This document shows, one piece after another, positions 1 to 8,913 of a DNA stretch of 64,000 bases. The position numbers were made by a program, and so were the translations under genes. This stretch comes from Candidatus Phyllobacterium onerii. GTDB taxonomy: Bacteria; Pseudomonadota; Alphaproteobacteria; Rhizobiales; Rhizobiaceae. The notes below the pieces were generated by a model that was given only the letters and a program-made list of their open reading frames with translations, had not been told where the DNA came from and ran no database searches. Numbering within the stretch: position 1 is the first letter of the stretch; each line of letters starts with the position of its first letter. Location: NCBI RefSeq assembly GCF_028331445.1, contig NZ_JAQMHX010000005.1, positions 1 to 64,000 on the forward strand, read 5' to 3'.

Positions 1-116
1 GCGCCATCCTGTCAGCGATCATCTTCAACGCGCTCATCATCGTCGCGCTGATCCCGTTGTCGCTGAAGGGCGTCAAATACCGGGCTGTCGGTGCAGGCGC
101 GCTGTTGAGGCAACGT
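1..116 (+). pseudogene. kdpB: 3' remnant of KdpB (K+-transporting P-type ATPase), fused to unrelated DNA
   Basis: The first frame reads a hydrophobic segment ([18 protein letters not shown]) followed by [15 protein letters not shown], which matches the last part of KdpB, the catalytic subunit of the KdpFABC potassium pump. In family members LLRR is followed by about 30 more residues ending in a hydrophobic tail. Here the resemblance stops near position 116 and the frame continues into DNA antisense to the next gene, without the KdpB end and without kdpC. The upstream part is outside the window. I infer a recombination breakpoint here, possibly the edge of the accessory region. Confidence 0.65.
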
Positions 117-167
117 GTGCGGCATTCCTCGCTTGTGTTCAAAGCTGCGGCTCCGGATCAGCCGTGC

Positions 168-509
168 TCAGGACCCTGCGTCTACGCATGCTTTTGCCGT
201 TTTCCTCAACAGGTAAACCAGTCCGGGTTCCACCACCCATTCGCCGAAATGCAGGGTTTCGACGTCGAGACTGCCGTCGCTGCGGCGTGGAACGACGCCC
301 GCGAACTGATAACGCTTTCCGGTACGGTCGGTCACGGTGTCCGATATCGGCATTCCGTCGAAGTAGCCGATGACGTCGCCCTCGGGTTGAGGACCATCCA
401 GCATGAAGTATTCAACTGGATGCCCTGGACCGATTTTCGGCGCGAATGAAAGTCCAATAGCCTTCTTACCCATTTCATCACCGGACAATTCGTGTGGAAA
501 CTCCGCCAT
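168..509 (-). CDS. Hypothetical protein, about 113 aa
   Basis: A soluble-looking protein that I do not recognise. It is rich in Gly, Pro and Asp, with aromatic patches ([31 protein letters not shown]) and no signal peptide or membrane segment. The residue pattern looks coding: conserved-looking turns and few runs of rare residues. The first ATG at 509 has no clear ribosome site. An internal ATG at 473, beginning MGKKAIGL and preceded by GGTGA, is an alternative start and would give about 101 aa. It lies between the kdpB remnant and a frameshifted TonB-like gene, so its context gives no functional hint. Confidence 0.5.
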   Translation of the reverse strand: MAEFPHELSGDEMGKKAIGLSFAPKIGPGHPVEYFMLDGPQPEGDVIGYFDGMPISDTVTDRTGKRYQFAGVVPRRSDGSLDVETLHFGEWVVEPGLVYLLRKTAKACVDAGS

Positions 510-634
510 GGCAAAGCGGGGCTTTGCGTCCGGCAGAAGTCTTTCCTAGTCATTGCGACACGTTAAGCCTGTCGCTCTCCGAAATCTTGAATTCTAGTCC
601 CTGGTTTGGAAGGGAAGTGCTCCTCTGTGTTCCA

Positions 635-1043
635 TCACGGCAACAAGGACTCTTCGTAGCGGCATTGGTCGAGGCATGATCCGTTTGAGCGGAACTCTAT
701 CGAGAAAACGCCGCCGGGAACGCCGCCTACAATCTTCGGCGAAAAATCCAGGGGTACACTCATTGATGGCCTCGATCGCAGCATTGACGAACACGCGTCT
801 TTGGTCGGGACTGCCGCTAAATACGATCGCGGAAGGCTTCGGCTGACCAAGCAATGTGCCGTCGCGTTTGAAGCCGAATCTCAATGTCACTGACGCGTCA
901 TGCTGGGCGAACGCCGTTTTGCTCCAGCATCTTTGCAACGCCACGGAAACCTGGTTCATCGAGCTTAGCGGTTCCGCCGCCAGCAGTTGCGACAGCCCAA
1001 GCATATACACCGCAAGGATACTCAATCCGAATTTGCGAAACAT
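635..1043 (-). pseudogene. Frameshifted exported TonB-C-like (energy-transducer family) protein
   Basis: The N-terminus is a signal peptide (MFRKFGLSILAVYML...LAAEP). It is followed by a TonB-C-like region: a Q-x-x-LQRCW start, VTLRFGFKRDGTL, and an AAIEAINECTP stretch. Such proteins usually continue CTPLPF...G..F.IRF. Here the expected continuation (LDFSPKIVGG..GGVFSIEF) is in the next frame from about 752 to the stop at 635, while the original frame runs into Arg-rich sequence ending at 594. This fits a 1-nt insertion or 2-nt deletion near position 750. The role, periplasmic and possibly binding a TonB-type partner, is inferred from family resemblance only. Confidence 0.55.
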
Positions 1044-1184
1044 GCCATCCTCGCCGTTTCTAAGCCGCCGTGACGGCGTTAGCGATCAATTTCCGCCGGG
1101 GCCAAAGCGCTGCGTCTTGGATCGGGCATAACTTCTGTTCCGAATTTGGGCCGGGACTGGATCGACGATACTGATAGGCATCAA

Positions 1185-1470
1185 CTAATGATTGTAGCAA
1201 AGCCGCTGGGTTGGAACGTTCAAGCCATAATCGGAATGTGCTTTCGCGTTCGAGACGGACAATTGCAAAATAGTGGCCGAACGGCAGGACACCGCGCGTA
1301 TGGTTCAAGGATCACGGCAGGCTGATGCCGTGGGACCCGCTGCGGAGGTCGTATTTCAACGTTCATGGCCTGTGGACTTGTTTGGCACCGCCGTTTTTTC
1401 TCAGTCTGCCTGGCGACGAGCCGGTTGAGATAAAGCCGCTGCCAAAACCGAGACGATTCTTCCAATTATG
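1185..1470 (+). pseudogene. Decayed paralogue of the conserved unknown gene at 26720-27556
   Basis: Two consecutive frames read AFETDNCKIVAERQD (about 1238-1282) and then PWDPLRRSYFNVHGLW...PPFFLSLPG (about 1329-1420). These align with AIETDDCNVVAERQD and PWDPLQRAYFNGYALW...TPFLLNLPG of the intact gene at 26720-27556. At least one frame change lies between 1285 and 1325, and both ends are missing. This is a relic of about 95 codons from the middle of that gene. It shows that the family was present more than once in this genome, or was copied and shuffled. Confidence 0.6.
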
Positions 1471-1615
1471 CCCTATCGGTTCAATCACGCGTGCTGAACG
1501 TGTGAGATGATACAACCAATGTCCAGGATGAAGTCTATCAAGAATTGACGATGCGCCCAAGGTTTCCCCTCCCTGACAGCGGACATCGTCGATCCGTGCT
1601 TTCGTCACGGTAAAA

Positions 1616-1655
1616 GGCTCCCGCCCATTCCCCCCATGGACGGGAGCCGTTTTTT
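1616..1655 (+). terminator. Rho-independent terminator
   Basis: GGCTCCCG (1616-1623) pairs perfectly with CGGGAGCC (1641-1648), with a 17-nt loop, followed by GTTTTTT (1649-1655). The polarity is + strand. No intact + strand gene lies directly upstream, only the decayed fragment at 1185-1470, so the terminator probably outlived its gene. Confidence 0.75.
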
Positions 1656-1663
1656 ACATCACA

Positions 1664-1903
1664 TCCCGTGCCCGCTCACAACCGAGCCGAGGGAAACGCC
1701 CTCCTGAACATCGGCGCGTACGTTCCCGCCGGACTGCTGCCGCTGGCGACCGGATTTTTTTGGCCAATTGGGTTGGCCTTGGCCCTGCCACGGTTGTCTT
1801 CGCAATAGTTGTCGCCCTCAGCGCATCCACGGGAGCGACATTCGTCGGCGTGAAGATGCGCAGCATTGGAGAAGCTCATGACACACTTCCAACTCTCCGT
1901 TAA
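1664..1903 (+). pseudogene. Possible C-terminal remnant of an MFS transporter
   Basis: The frame from about 1664 reads HNRAEGNALLNIGAYVPAG followed by LLPLATGFF. After a frame change near 1758 a second frame reads GLGPATVVFAIVVALSAST and GATFVGVKMRSIGEAHDT, ending at TAA 1901-1903. This resembles the last two transmembrane helices of a major facilitator protein (a conserved charged loop, then AxVF hydrophobic stretches). No N-terminal part is present. The call rests on hydrophobicity and general pattern, so it is tentative. Its end overlaps the start of the iorA-like gene. Confidence 0.35.
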
Positions 1904-2342
1904 CGGCAGGCAAGAGCAGGTATCGGCCGATGATCCGGAAATGCCGCTGCTCTATGCGCTTCGCAACGATCTCAGCTTGCATGGACCCCGTTTCGGCTGC
2001 GGGCTCGGCCAATGCGGGGCCTGCACGGTCATCATAGACGGAGAGGCGGCGCGCTCCTGCATCACTCCGATCTCATCCGTGGGTGAAGGCAAGATCACCA
2101 CGCTTGAAGGACTGGGAACCCCCGAGCACCCTTCACCTGTCCAAGCCGCCTTCATCGAGGAGCAGGCCGTTCAGTGCGGTTATTGCATCAACGGCATGAT
2201 CATGCAGGCCACGGCATTCCTGTCAAAAACAAAAAATCCGACTGAGGGCGAGATCAGGGAAGCCTTGGCATCCAATCTCTGCCGTTGCGGCACGCACGTG
2301 CGGATTGTCCGCGCAGTGCAGCGCGCCGCTCGCGAAATCTAG
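1878..2342 (+). CDS. (2Fe-2S)-binding subunit of a molybdenum hydroxylase (IorA/CoxS-like)
   Basis: Small electron-transfer subunit of a xanthine-oxidase-family hydroxylase, about 154 aa. An N-terminal plant-ferredoxin-like [2Fe-2S] site (GCGLGQCGACTV, then a Cys about 20 residues on) precedes an all-helical [2Fe-2S] domain with QCGYC and NLCRCGTH. It would pass electrons from the Mo subunit to an outside acceptor. The length and the lack of an FAD subunit fit the two-subunit isoquinoline 1-oxidoreductase (IorAB) / aldehyde oxidase type. I chose ATG 1878 because GGAG(AAG) lies just upstream; an in-frame ATG at 1866 has no site. The Mo subunit gene follows after 8 nt. Confidence 0.88.
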   Translation: MTHFQLSVNGRQEQVSADDPEMPLLYALRNDLSLHGPRFGCGLGQCGACTVIIDGEAARSCITPISSVGEGKITTLEGLGTPEHPSPVQAAFIEEQAVQCGYCINGMIMQATAFLSKTKNPTEGEIREALASNLCRCGTHVRIVRAVQRAAREI

Positions 2343-2350
2343 GTGATGTC

Positions 2351-4561
2351 ATGTTTGAAACGTTAACCACGCGTCGTGACTTCCTCCGGACCGGAACCGG
2401 CTTGGTCGTGAGTTTTGCACTTGCCCCCGCCGTGTTTGGAGCGGCTGAGGCCTCCATATCCAAGGTCAATCCAAAACCGACGGATCTGGACCATGTCGAC
2501 AGCTTTCTGGCGGTTGGAACTGATGGCACCGTCACAGTATATTCGGGGAAAGTCGACCTCGGCACCGGAGTTAAGACTGCGCTTTCGCAGATGGTGGCCG
2601 ACGAACTCGATATTGGTTTCCAGCAAGTCATCCTGATCACGGGTGACACCATGACAACGCCGGACCAGGGGCCGACCTACGGAAGTTCGTCCATCGAAAT
2701 GGGCGGCTTCGAAATACGCAAGGCAGCGGCCACGGCCCGCAAGGCCTTGCTGGATATGGCCGCCCAAAAACTTCATGTCGAGCCGGCGTCGCTTACCGTG
2801 TCGGGTGGCCGGATCAGTTCCGGGAACCGGACGGTCACCTATGCAGAACTCGTCGGCGGCAAGTCCTTCAGCATCGGTGTCGACTCAAACGCCGCTTTCA
2901 AAGCACCTTCGGCTCTCACGCTGATCGGCACATCGGTCAAACGTGTCGACATTCCCGACAAATGCACCGGCGCATTCACCTACATGCAGGACGTGCGGCG
3001 TGAGGGAATGCTGCATGCACGGGTAATCCGCCCTCCGGCGATGGGGGCCGAACTGGTCGGTTTCGACGACGCGGAAGCAAAGAGTGTCCCAAGTTTCCTT
3101 GCAACGGTGCGGCAGAGCAACTTCCTCGCGGTCGTTTCGAGTACCGAATGGGGTGCGATCAAGGCAACGGCCGCCGTTCGGGCCAATTGGTCGGGTTGGG
3201 AGGGGTTGCCGGAACAGGCTAAGCTCTTTGATGCCGTCCGCGCGACCAAGTCCATCAAGGAGGACATCACGTCTTCGGTGGGAGACGTGCAGGCCGCTCT
3301 CAAGACGGCCGCAACGCATCTGGATGCGACATACGACTTCGCCGCCCACACGCACGGGTCAATTGGTCCATCCTGCGCGGTAGCGGAAATTGTCGACGGG
3401 AAGTTGACATGCTGGACCGCATCGCAGTCGACCCACGCTCTCAGGTTGCAGCTTGCGACGATGCTGGCGATCCCGCCCGAGAATGTGCGTTGCATTTATA
3501 TGGATGGGGCAGGGTGCTATGGCCGCAACGGGCATGAGGACGCTGCGTCAGACGCTGCACTCATATCAAGCAAGGTCGGCGGCAAGCCTGTCCGCGTGCA
3601 ATGGATGCGCGCCGACGAACACGTATGGGATCCGAAGGGTCCGCCGACGCTTCTCGACATGAAAGGCGGTCTCGACGGCAATGGTGAGATCGTCGCCTGG
3701 TCATCAAGCCTTTTCACGCCAGCGACGATGGGGACGAACGTTCCGCTCCTGACCGGCATGCTGGCTAATTCGCCAAGCACAGGCGGGATTGTGCCGGGAG
3801 GCGTCACCGCCGATCTGGCAATACCATATGACATCGCAAATGTTCACACCGTTGCACATCGGCTGGAATCGACACCGTTCCGGCCCGCCTGGATACGCTC
3901 GCCGGGCCGCATGCAGAACACCTTTGCCAACGAGAGCTTTCTCGACGAACTGCTGGCGTCGGCATCGCTCGATCCGATGTCGTATCGTCTCGAACATATC
4001 AATGACCCGCGCGGCGAGGAACTCTTGACCCGGCTTGCAAAGCTCAGCGGATGGGATGAACGGCCGTCTCCGCGCAAGTCGACGGGTGATGTCTGCCAAG
4101 GGCGAGGGCTGGCTTATGTTCACTACGACCTGACTCGTGCCTGGGTTGGCGTGGTCGCCGAGGTAGAAGTGGTGCGGAGCAAGGGCACGATACGGGTCCT
4201 CCGACTCTTCGCCGTCCAGGACTGTGGCCAGATCATCAATCCGGACGGTGTCCGTAATCAGATAGAAGGAAACCTGGTACAGACGACCAGCCGCACCCTG
4301 ATGGAGGAAGTGACCTTCGATCGGTCAACGGTCACGAGCACGGATTGGGCAAGCTATCCGATCATCACCTTTCCCGACGTTCCCGAGATTGTCGTCGAGC
4401 TGATCGATCGACCGGAAGAGAAATCCTTCGGTTCCGGAGAGCCCAGTGCCGCAGTGGTCCCAGCTGCCATTTCGAACGCCGTGTTCGATGCGACAGGAGC
4501 AAGGATTCGATCGGTTCCCATGACACCGGCAAAAGTATGGGCGGCAATCGGCGACCATTAA
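2351..4561 (+). CDS. Molybdopterin-binding large subunit of an IorB/aldehyde-oxidase-type hydroxylase
   Basis: Catalytic subunit of about 736 aa that would hydroxylate an N-heterocycle or oxidise an aldehyde with water as oxygen donor; the substrate is not predictable. It begins with a twin-arginine signal (TTRRDFLRTGTGLVVSFALAPAVFG), so it is probably exported folded to the periplasm with the small subunit. Landmarks include the DLGTGVKTALSQMVADEL and GPTYGSSS segments near the N-terminus and, near the C-terminus, FGSGEPSAAVVPAAISNAVF, the region holding the family's catalytic Glu. ATG 2351 is preceded by AGGTGA, which overlaps the stop of the small subunit gene. No FAD subunit or maturation (XdhC/CoxI) gene is nearby. 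The cytochrome c at 16109 is one possible acceptor. Confidence 0.87.
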   Translation: MFETLTTRRDFLRTGTGLVVSFALAPAVFGAAEASISKVNPKPTDLDHVDSFLAVGTDGTVTVYSGKVDLGTGVKTALSQMVADELDIGFQQVILITGDTMTTPDQGPTYGSSSIEMGGFEIRKAAATARKALLDMAAQKLHVEPASLTVSGGRISSGNRTVTYAELVGGKSFSIGVDSNAAFKAPSALTLIGTSVKRVDIPDKCTGAFTYMQDVRREGMLHARVIRPPAMGAELVGFDDAEAKSVPSFLATVRQSNFLAVVSSTEWGAIKATAAVRANWSGWEGLPEQAKLFDAVRATKSIKEDITSSVGDVQAALKTAATHLDATYDFAAHTHGSIGPSCAVAEIVDGKLTCWTASQSTHALRLQLATMLAIPPENVRCIYMDGAGCYGRNGHEDAASDAALISSKVGGKPVRVQWMRADEHVWDPKGPPTLLDMKGGLDGNGEIVAWSSSLFTPATMGTNVPLLTGMLANSPSTGGIVPGGVTADLAIPYDIANVHTVAHRLESTPFRPAWIRSPGRMQNTFANESFLDELLASASLDPMSYRLEHINDPRGEELLTRLAKLSGWDERPSPRKSTGDVCQGRGLAYVHYDLTRAWVGVVAEVEVVRSKGTIRVLRLFAVQDCGQIINPDGVRNQIEGNLVQTTSRTLMEEVTFDRSTVTSTDWASYPIITFPDVPEIVVELIDRPEEKSFGSGEPSAAVVPAAISNAVFDATGARIRSVPMTPAKVWAAIGDH

Positions 4562-4681
4562 AGTAGCCCTTGCCAACTTACGGTCACGAGAGGTTTGGAA
4601 AAAAATGCAGCGATCGAGTGTCGACGATGCACAGAAGCTAAACACGTTCCCAATCCGGGAAATGATAAATAGGAGTACGAA

Positions 4682-4994
4682 ATGTTTGACATGAAAAATC
4701 TGGACCGCTTGAAAAAATTAGGAGAATACGCGCCAGAATCGATGAGTGCATTCTGGGCATTTGACAAATCTGTGTTTGCTGACGGCGCACTCACTGTACA
4801 GCAGAAACAGCTTATGGCGGTTGCTGTCGCGCTTACTACCCAATGTCCCTATTGCATCGAACTGCATCCAAAGGCTGCCCGCGCGGCCGGGGCGAACGAT
4901 ATGCAATTGGCCGAGGCCGCGCTTGTTTCAGCGGCAATCCGTGCGGGGTGGATCCGTTACCCACGCTACCCACCTGTTCGAGAACGGAAAATGA
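4682..4994 (+). pseudogene. Carboxymuconolactone decarboxylase/AhpD-like protein with C-terminal frameshift
   Basis: Good ribosome site AGGAG at 4671 and start ATG 4682. The protein has the AhpD-type redox motif C55-P-Y-C58-I-E-L-H62, typical of small peroxidase or thiol-reductase partners of the CMD family. Up to AAIRAG (about 4948) it follows the family. The expected end (GGSVTHATHLF...) is then in the next frame and stops at 4994, whereas the original frame runs to 5017 as WIRYPRYPPV.... One extra G in the GGGG run near 4946-4950 would explain it. If real, the last helix is altered although the CxxC core remains. Otherwise it is a homopolymer sequencing error. Confidence 0.7.
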
Positions 4995-5133
4995 AGGTCG
5001 CGGTTGATCTTATATGATCCTGGAAAGGAGGCGATCGACAACCTGAACCGGGAAATTGTTGTCGGCAAGATGCGATCATTGACGCCCTGGAACGTCTAAG
5101 CCCTTTGATGGGAAAGAAGCGCGTTTTACCAAA

Positions 5134-6066
5134 TCAGAGACGGTCCATTTTCACTTGGGGTGTAGAACCGGCAAAGGCGTTGGCAGCCCGGGCAATTTCG
5201 TTGATTGTAATGCGCATGCGCGCGGACAATGTTTGGGTACGCGGCCATAAAATGTTGATGGGCAATTGCCCGCCCGACATGCCTTCAAGGACTGTCGCCA
5301 CAGTCCCACGTCGGAGATCGTCTCCAACAAGCCAAAGCGGAAGCTGTGCCAGACCAAGCCCTGACCTCACAGCAGTGAGCATTGCCTCATAATCGAGAAA
5401 TTCATGCTTGACCTTGATGATGTGAGGCGCAGTCGTGCCATCGGGCTGCTTCAAGAGCCACGCAGCGTGGAGTTCGCTACGCCATCCGGTGATACAGTCA
5501 TGTTTGGCAAGATCTTCAGCGCTGCCGGGCGATCCATGCTCCTCCAGATAGGCAGGTGTCCCGCAAATGACCAGCTGCTGTACCCCAAGGGGCCGGGCCA
5601 CAAGATCCGGGCTGTCGTCGAGAACGCCAATCCGTACGGCGAGGTCGATGCCTTCAGCAATCAGATCAACGCGCCTGTCGGTAAAACTGACACTGAGCAT
5701 CAACGCCGGATATTGTTTTGCGAGATCGATAAGCAAAGGCATCATGTACAGGCGACCGAACGCGCTCGGCAGGTCGATTCGAAGTCGGCCGGACGGCTCG
5801 CTGCGGGCCATTGTGAGACTTTCCGCCCCCCGATCCAGTTCCGCCAACACCGCAACGCAGTGAGCCAGCCAAATCTCACCGTCCGCGGTAAGTGTCAAAC
5901 GCCGGGTGGTCCGATGCAGCAGCTTCGCACCAAGACGCACCTCCAGCCTAGACACGGCTCGCGCCGCTGCTGATTTGGTCACACCTAGTTCACCAGCAGC
6001 CCTCGTAAAGCTGCCGAGGCGCGCCACGGCGACGAATTCCGGGATGCCATCGAATAGCGTGTTCAT
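5134..6066 (-). CDS. LysR-family transcriptional regulator
   Basis: 310 aa, the usual LysR length. The N-terminal winged HTH is at residues 4-63 (FVAVARLGSFTRAAGELGVTKSAAARAVSRLE...LLHRTTRRLTLTADG). It is followed by a periplasmic-binding-protein-like effector domain (GRLRIDLPSAFGR...RVDLIAEGIDLAVRIG). I start at ATG 6066 because family similarity begins exactly there; the frame is open to 6498 but that part is antisense to the oxidoreductase gene. It is divergent from that gene across a 93-bp gap, the classic layout for a LysR protein controlling its neighbour and itself. The likely targets are the oxidoreductase-efflux pair. Confidence 0.9.
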   Translation of the reverse strand: MNTLFDGIPEFVAVARLGSFTRAAGELGVTKSAAARAVSRLEVRLGAKLLHRTTRRLTLTADGEIWLAHCVAVLAELDRGAESLTMARSEPSGRLRIDLPSAFGRLYMMPLLIDLAKQYPALMLSVSFTDRRVDLIAEGIDLAVRIGVLDDSPDLVARPLGVQQLVICGTPAYLEEHGSPGSAEDLAKHDCITGWRSELHAAWLLKQPDGTTAPHIIKVKHEFLDYEAMLTAVRSGLGLAQLPLWLVGDDLRRGTVATVLEGMSGGQLPINILWPRTQTLSARMRITINEIARAANAFAGSTPQVKMDRL

Positions 6067-6159
6067 GAGACTATTGTAGCGCCACACGCACCAAAGAGTC
6101 GAGTTGAAGACGGCTAATCTTTCGGTGCGGACGAAACTAGGTATGGGAGCATCAACCAA

Positions 6160-7305
6160 ATGGAGCTCAACAACATGGCCTCTCTTTTCGATCCATACGA
6201 CCTCGGCGCGATCCGCCTCAAGAACCGCATTGTTATGGCTCCCATGACGCGCTCGCGAGCGCGCAATGACGCGCTGGCCCCGAATTCCGCCACCGCATTG
6301 TACTATGCACAACGCGCTACCGCTGGTTTGATCATTTCCGAGGGTGTGCTCGTCAGCGTCGAAGGGCGCGGCTGGGCTTATGCGCCCGGAATATACAACT
6401 CGGAACAGGTCGCCGGCTGGCGCAACGTCACCAACGCGGTGCATGCCAAGGGTGGCGTGATTTTCGCCCAGATATGGCACGTCGGTCGTTCCAGCCACGT
6501 TTCACTGCAAAATGACCTGCAAGCCCCCGTCAGCGCCGTCGAGACGCAGGCCGAAGGTGCCGTCGCCTATAGTTTCGACGAAAACGGCACGCTGGCGTAT
6601 CAGCAGCAAAGCAAGGCGCGGGCGTTGAAGATCGACGAGATCCACCGCATAACGGCAGAATTCGTCGAGGCGGCACGTAACGCCATCGCCGCGGGCTTCG
6701 ACGGTATCGAACTGCATGCGGCCAATGGCTATCTCTTCGAGCAGTTCATCAGCGGTGCACTCAATAGCCGCGACGATAGTTATGGCGGGCCATCGATCGC
6801 TAACCGGCTGCGCTTCACCTTGGAGACCGTCGATGCGATTGCCGCTGCAATCGGACCCGAACGTTTTGGTATCCGTCTGTCACCGTATGGCCGATACAAC
6901 GCCATGCAGCCTTTCGCCGATGAAGCCGAAACGTGGCTGTCTGTCGCTGCCGAACTGTCAAAGCGTCGGCTCGCCTATGTCCACATCAGCGATCAAACAA
7001 CAATGGGCAAGAATGGCATTCCCCAAGACTTCATGCAGAGGTTCCGGCATGCCTATAACGGGACACTTATCGTTGCCGGAGGCTACCTCAAAGACAACGG
7101 CCAAGCGGCCATTGACTCGGGCTCGACCGATCTGATCGCGATCGGACGGCCCTTCATCTCCAATCCAGATCTTGTGGAGCGACTGCGCAACGATTGGCCG
7201 CTTGCCGAACTCGACCGCACTACAATCTACGATGGCGGCAATAAGGGATACGTGGATTATCCGCTGTTTGAATGCGCGCACCTGACGGCAGGGGCGCGGC
7301 TATGA
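6160..7305 (+). CDS. NADH:flavin oxidoreductase, old yellow enzyme family (alkene reductase, NemA-like)
   Basis: FMN-dependent TIM-barrel ene-reductase, about 376-381 aa, which reduces activated C=C bonds (enones, maleimides, nitro compounds) with NAD(P)H. Visible landmarks are FDPYDLGAIRLKNRIVMAPMTRSRA at the N-terminus, FAQIWHVGRSSH, the active-site HAANGYLFEQF, a YGG phosphate-binding segment, and a C-terminal IAIGRPFISNPDLVERL. ATG 6175 (MASLFD) matches the family start and has GGAG upstream; ATG 6160 is also possible. It lies downstream of a divergent LysR gene and overlaps the MFS gene by 4 nt (ATGA), so the two are surely co-transcribed. A stress or electrophile-detoxification role is inferred. 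Confidence 0.92.
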   Translation: MELNNMASLFDPYDLGAIRLKNRIVMAPMTRSRARNDALAPNSATALYYAQRATAGLIISEGVLVSVEGRGWAYAPGIYNSEQVAGWRNVTNAVHAKGGVIFAQIWHVGRSSHVSLQNDLQAPVSAVETQAEGAVAYSFDENGTLAYQQQSKARALKIDEIHRITAEFVEAARNAIAAGFDGIELHAANGYLFEQFISGALNSRDDSYGGPSIANRLRFTLETVDAIAAAIGPERFGIRLSPYGRYNAMQPFADEAETWLSVAAELSKRRLAYVHISDQTTMGKNGIPQDFMQRFRHAYNGTLIVAGGYLKDNGQAAIDSGSTDLIAIGRPFISNPDLVERLRNDWPLAELDRTTIYDGGNKGYVDYPLFECAHLTAGARL

Positions 7306-8546
7306 GCGCTGAAGCGACTCCTAACTCCGAAGTCACTCGTTCCGGCCTGCCGCTTCTGGGCCTTCTGGCGCTCGCCACGACGAGCTTTCTGACAACTCTA
7401 ACCGAGGCCCTGCCGGCCGGTGTTCTACCACAGATGGGTGCCGATCTTGGCGTCAGCGAATCTTGGGCAGGACAACTCGTTACAGTCTATGCAATCGGCT
7501 CCCTTCTGGCCGCTATACCGCTGACGACGGCGACCCGCAGTTGGCGGAGACGCCCGCTTCTAATCATGACGATTGTCGGTTTCGCAATCGCTAACTCCGT
7601 CACAGCTCTTTTTGACAACTTTACCGTCATTCTGGTCGCTCGCTTTCTAGGAGGCGTTTCGGCAGGACTGCTGTGGGCACTCATGACGCCCTATGCCGTA
7701 CGGATGGCACCGGCACATTTGACCGGGCGGGCCATGGCCATTGCACTTGCCGGAATCCCGGTGGCTTTGTCGCTCGGCATTCCGGCCGGAACGTTCATCG
7801 GGCTTCAGTTTGGCTGGCGCATTGCCTTTGGCCTCATGACCCTTATGGCCGTTCTGCTCATCGGCTGGGTACTGGTGAAGGTGCCAGACTTTGCCGGAGA
7901 ACAAAAAGGCGGACAGCATTCGCTATGGGGCGTTGTCATGATGCCGGGCATGCTGCCTGTGCTTGTCACGATCCTTGCCTATGTCCTGGCGCACACTGCT
8001 CTTTACACCTATATCGCACCGCTTCTGGAAACCGTCGGATCGGGTGGCCAGACAGACGCTGTCCTGCTCACCTTTGGCATCGTCTCGTTGGCTGGCATCG
8101 CGATCGTCGGTGCAACCGTCGACCGGGCACTGAGACTGCTTACCGTGGGCGACATCGGTCTCTTTATCGTTGGCGCATTGCTGCTGACAATCGGCTCCGT
8201 CTCCCCTGTCATTGTTTATGGGGCGGCCGCGATCTGGGGCCTTGCCTTTGGCGGAGCCAGCGCGATTTTCCAGACTGCCCTCCTGCGATCGGCCGGCCCG
8301 GCCGCCGGCACCGCGGCTGCCATCATCGTGACAGTCTGGAACATCGCCATTGCCGCAGGTGGCTTCGGAGGCGGGGTTATTTTGCAGGACCTTGGCCCTT
8401 CGGCACTGCCTTGGTCCTTGCTGGCCCTCCTGAGCCCGGCTCTCGCTATTGCAACGCTGCACTCTGCCTTCAGTAGCACCAGAGCGACCCCTGCGGGGGG
8501 TGTGCCCGCGGGCGGTGTGCCCGCGCAGAGTGAACACGCTCAGTAG
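7302..8546 (+). CDS. MFS transporter, DHA1-type drug/metabolite efflux
   Basis: 414 aa with about twelve hydrophobic segments. The conserved loop after TM2 is degenerate (TTATRSWRRRPLL), and TM4-5 carry RFLGGVSAGLLWALMTPYAVRM, as in the AraJ/YdhP-like DHA1 group. ATG 7302 overlaps the stop of the oxidoreductase gene as ATGA, indicating translational coupling. The C-terminus ends in a short low-complexity repeat (PAGGVPAGGVPA) encoded by a near-exact 15-bp tandem repeat around 8492-8524. It probably exports the compound, or its reduced product, handled by the neighbouring ene-reductase under LysR control. The substrate cannot be read from the sequence. Confidence 0.9.
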   Translation: MSAEATPNSEVTRSGLPLLGLLALATTSFLTTLTEALPAGVLPQMGADLGVSESWAGQLVTVYAIGSLLAAIPLTTATRSWRRRPLLIMTIVGFAIANSVTALFDNFTVILVARFLGGVSAGLLWALMTPYAVRMAPAHLTGRAMAIALAGIPVALSLGIPAGTFIGLQFGWRIAFGLMTLMAVLLIGWVLVKVPDFAGEQKGGQHSLWGVVMMPGMLPVLVTILAYVLAHTALYTYIAPLLETVGSGGQTDAVLLTFGIVSLAGIAIVGATVDRALRLLTVGDIGLFIVGALLLTIGSVSPVIVYGAAAIWGLAFGGASAIFQTALLRSAGPAAGTAAAIIVTVWNIAIAAGGFGGGVILQDLGPSALPWSLLALLSPALAIATLHSAFSSTRATPAGGVPAGGVPAQSEHAQ

Positions 8547-8580
8547 CACTGCGTTACCTACGCCCTTGTGACGCAGGCAA

Positions 8581-8594
8581 GTGAGATATCTCAC
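8581..8594. repeat. Perfect 14-bp palindrome
   Basis: GTGAGATATCTCAC reads identically on both strands. It lies 35 nt beyond the MFS stop codon, between convergent genes, with no T-run, so it is not a terminator. It may be a protein-binding site left by a lost promoter, or chance. Confidence 0.4.
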
Positions 8595-8677
8595 CGATTG
8601 GAATGACGGCCGGCCGAGAACCGAGCTCGATTTCAAATCCTATCATTGGGCGAATAGCTGGCGTCTTGTCCGTTAGA

Positions 8678-8910
8678 TCAGGGAATCACGCGATCGGCTC
8701 GCAGTCGATCGAACGCGTCGGTGAACGACGCAACCGTATCCTGATAGTCGAGGAAGCCGAGCTTTCGACTGAGGGTCATGTCATTGAAGGTTTCGACTTC
8801 GCGGCTGAGGTCGGCGTCGGTATGCCAGAAGGGTGGCAGAATTCGTGCCGCTTCTTCGCGTTTAACGTTGTTAAAAGGTGTGCAATCGCCTTGAATGGCA
8901 CGCTTGAAGT
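8678..8910 (-). pseudogene. C-terminal remnant of an unidentified protein (perhaps a solute-binding protein)
   Basis: An open minus-strand frame from about 8910 to TGA at 8678-8680 reads VRDFKRAIQGDCTPFNNVKR, EEAARILPPFWHTDAD, then TFNDMTLSRKLGFLDYQDTV and ASFTDAFDRLRADRVIP. The amphipathic, natural-looking composition and clean stop suggest the last 75 or so codons of a real gene. Its 5' part is missing: the frame begins where the large regulator gene ends. The style recalls the C-terminus of periplasmic substrate-binding proteins, but I cannot name the family. Confidence 0.4.
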
Positions 8911-8913
8911 CTC

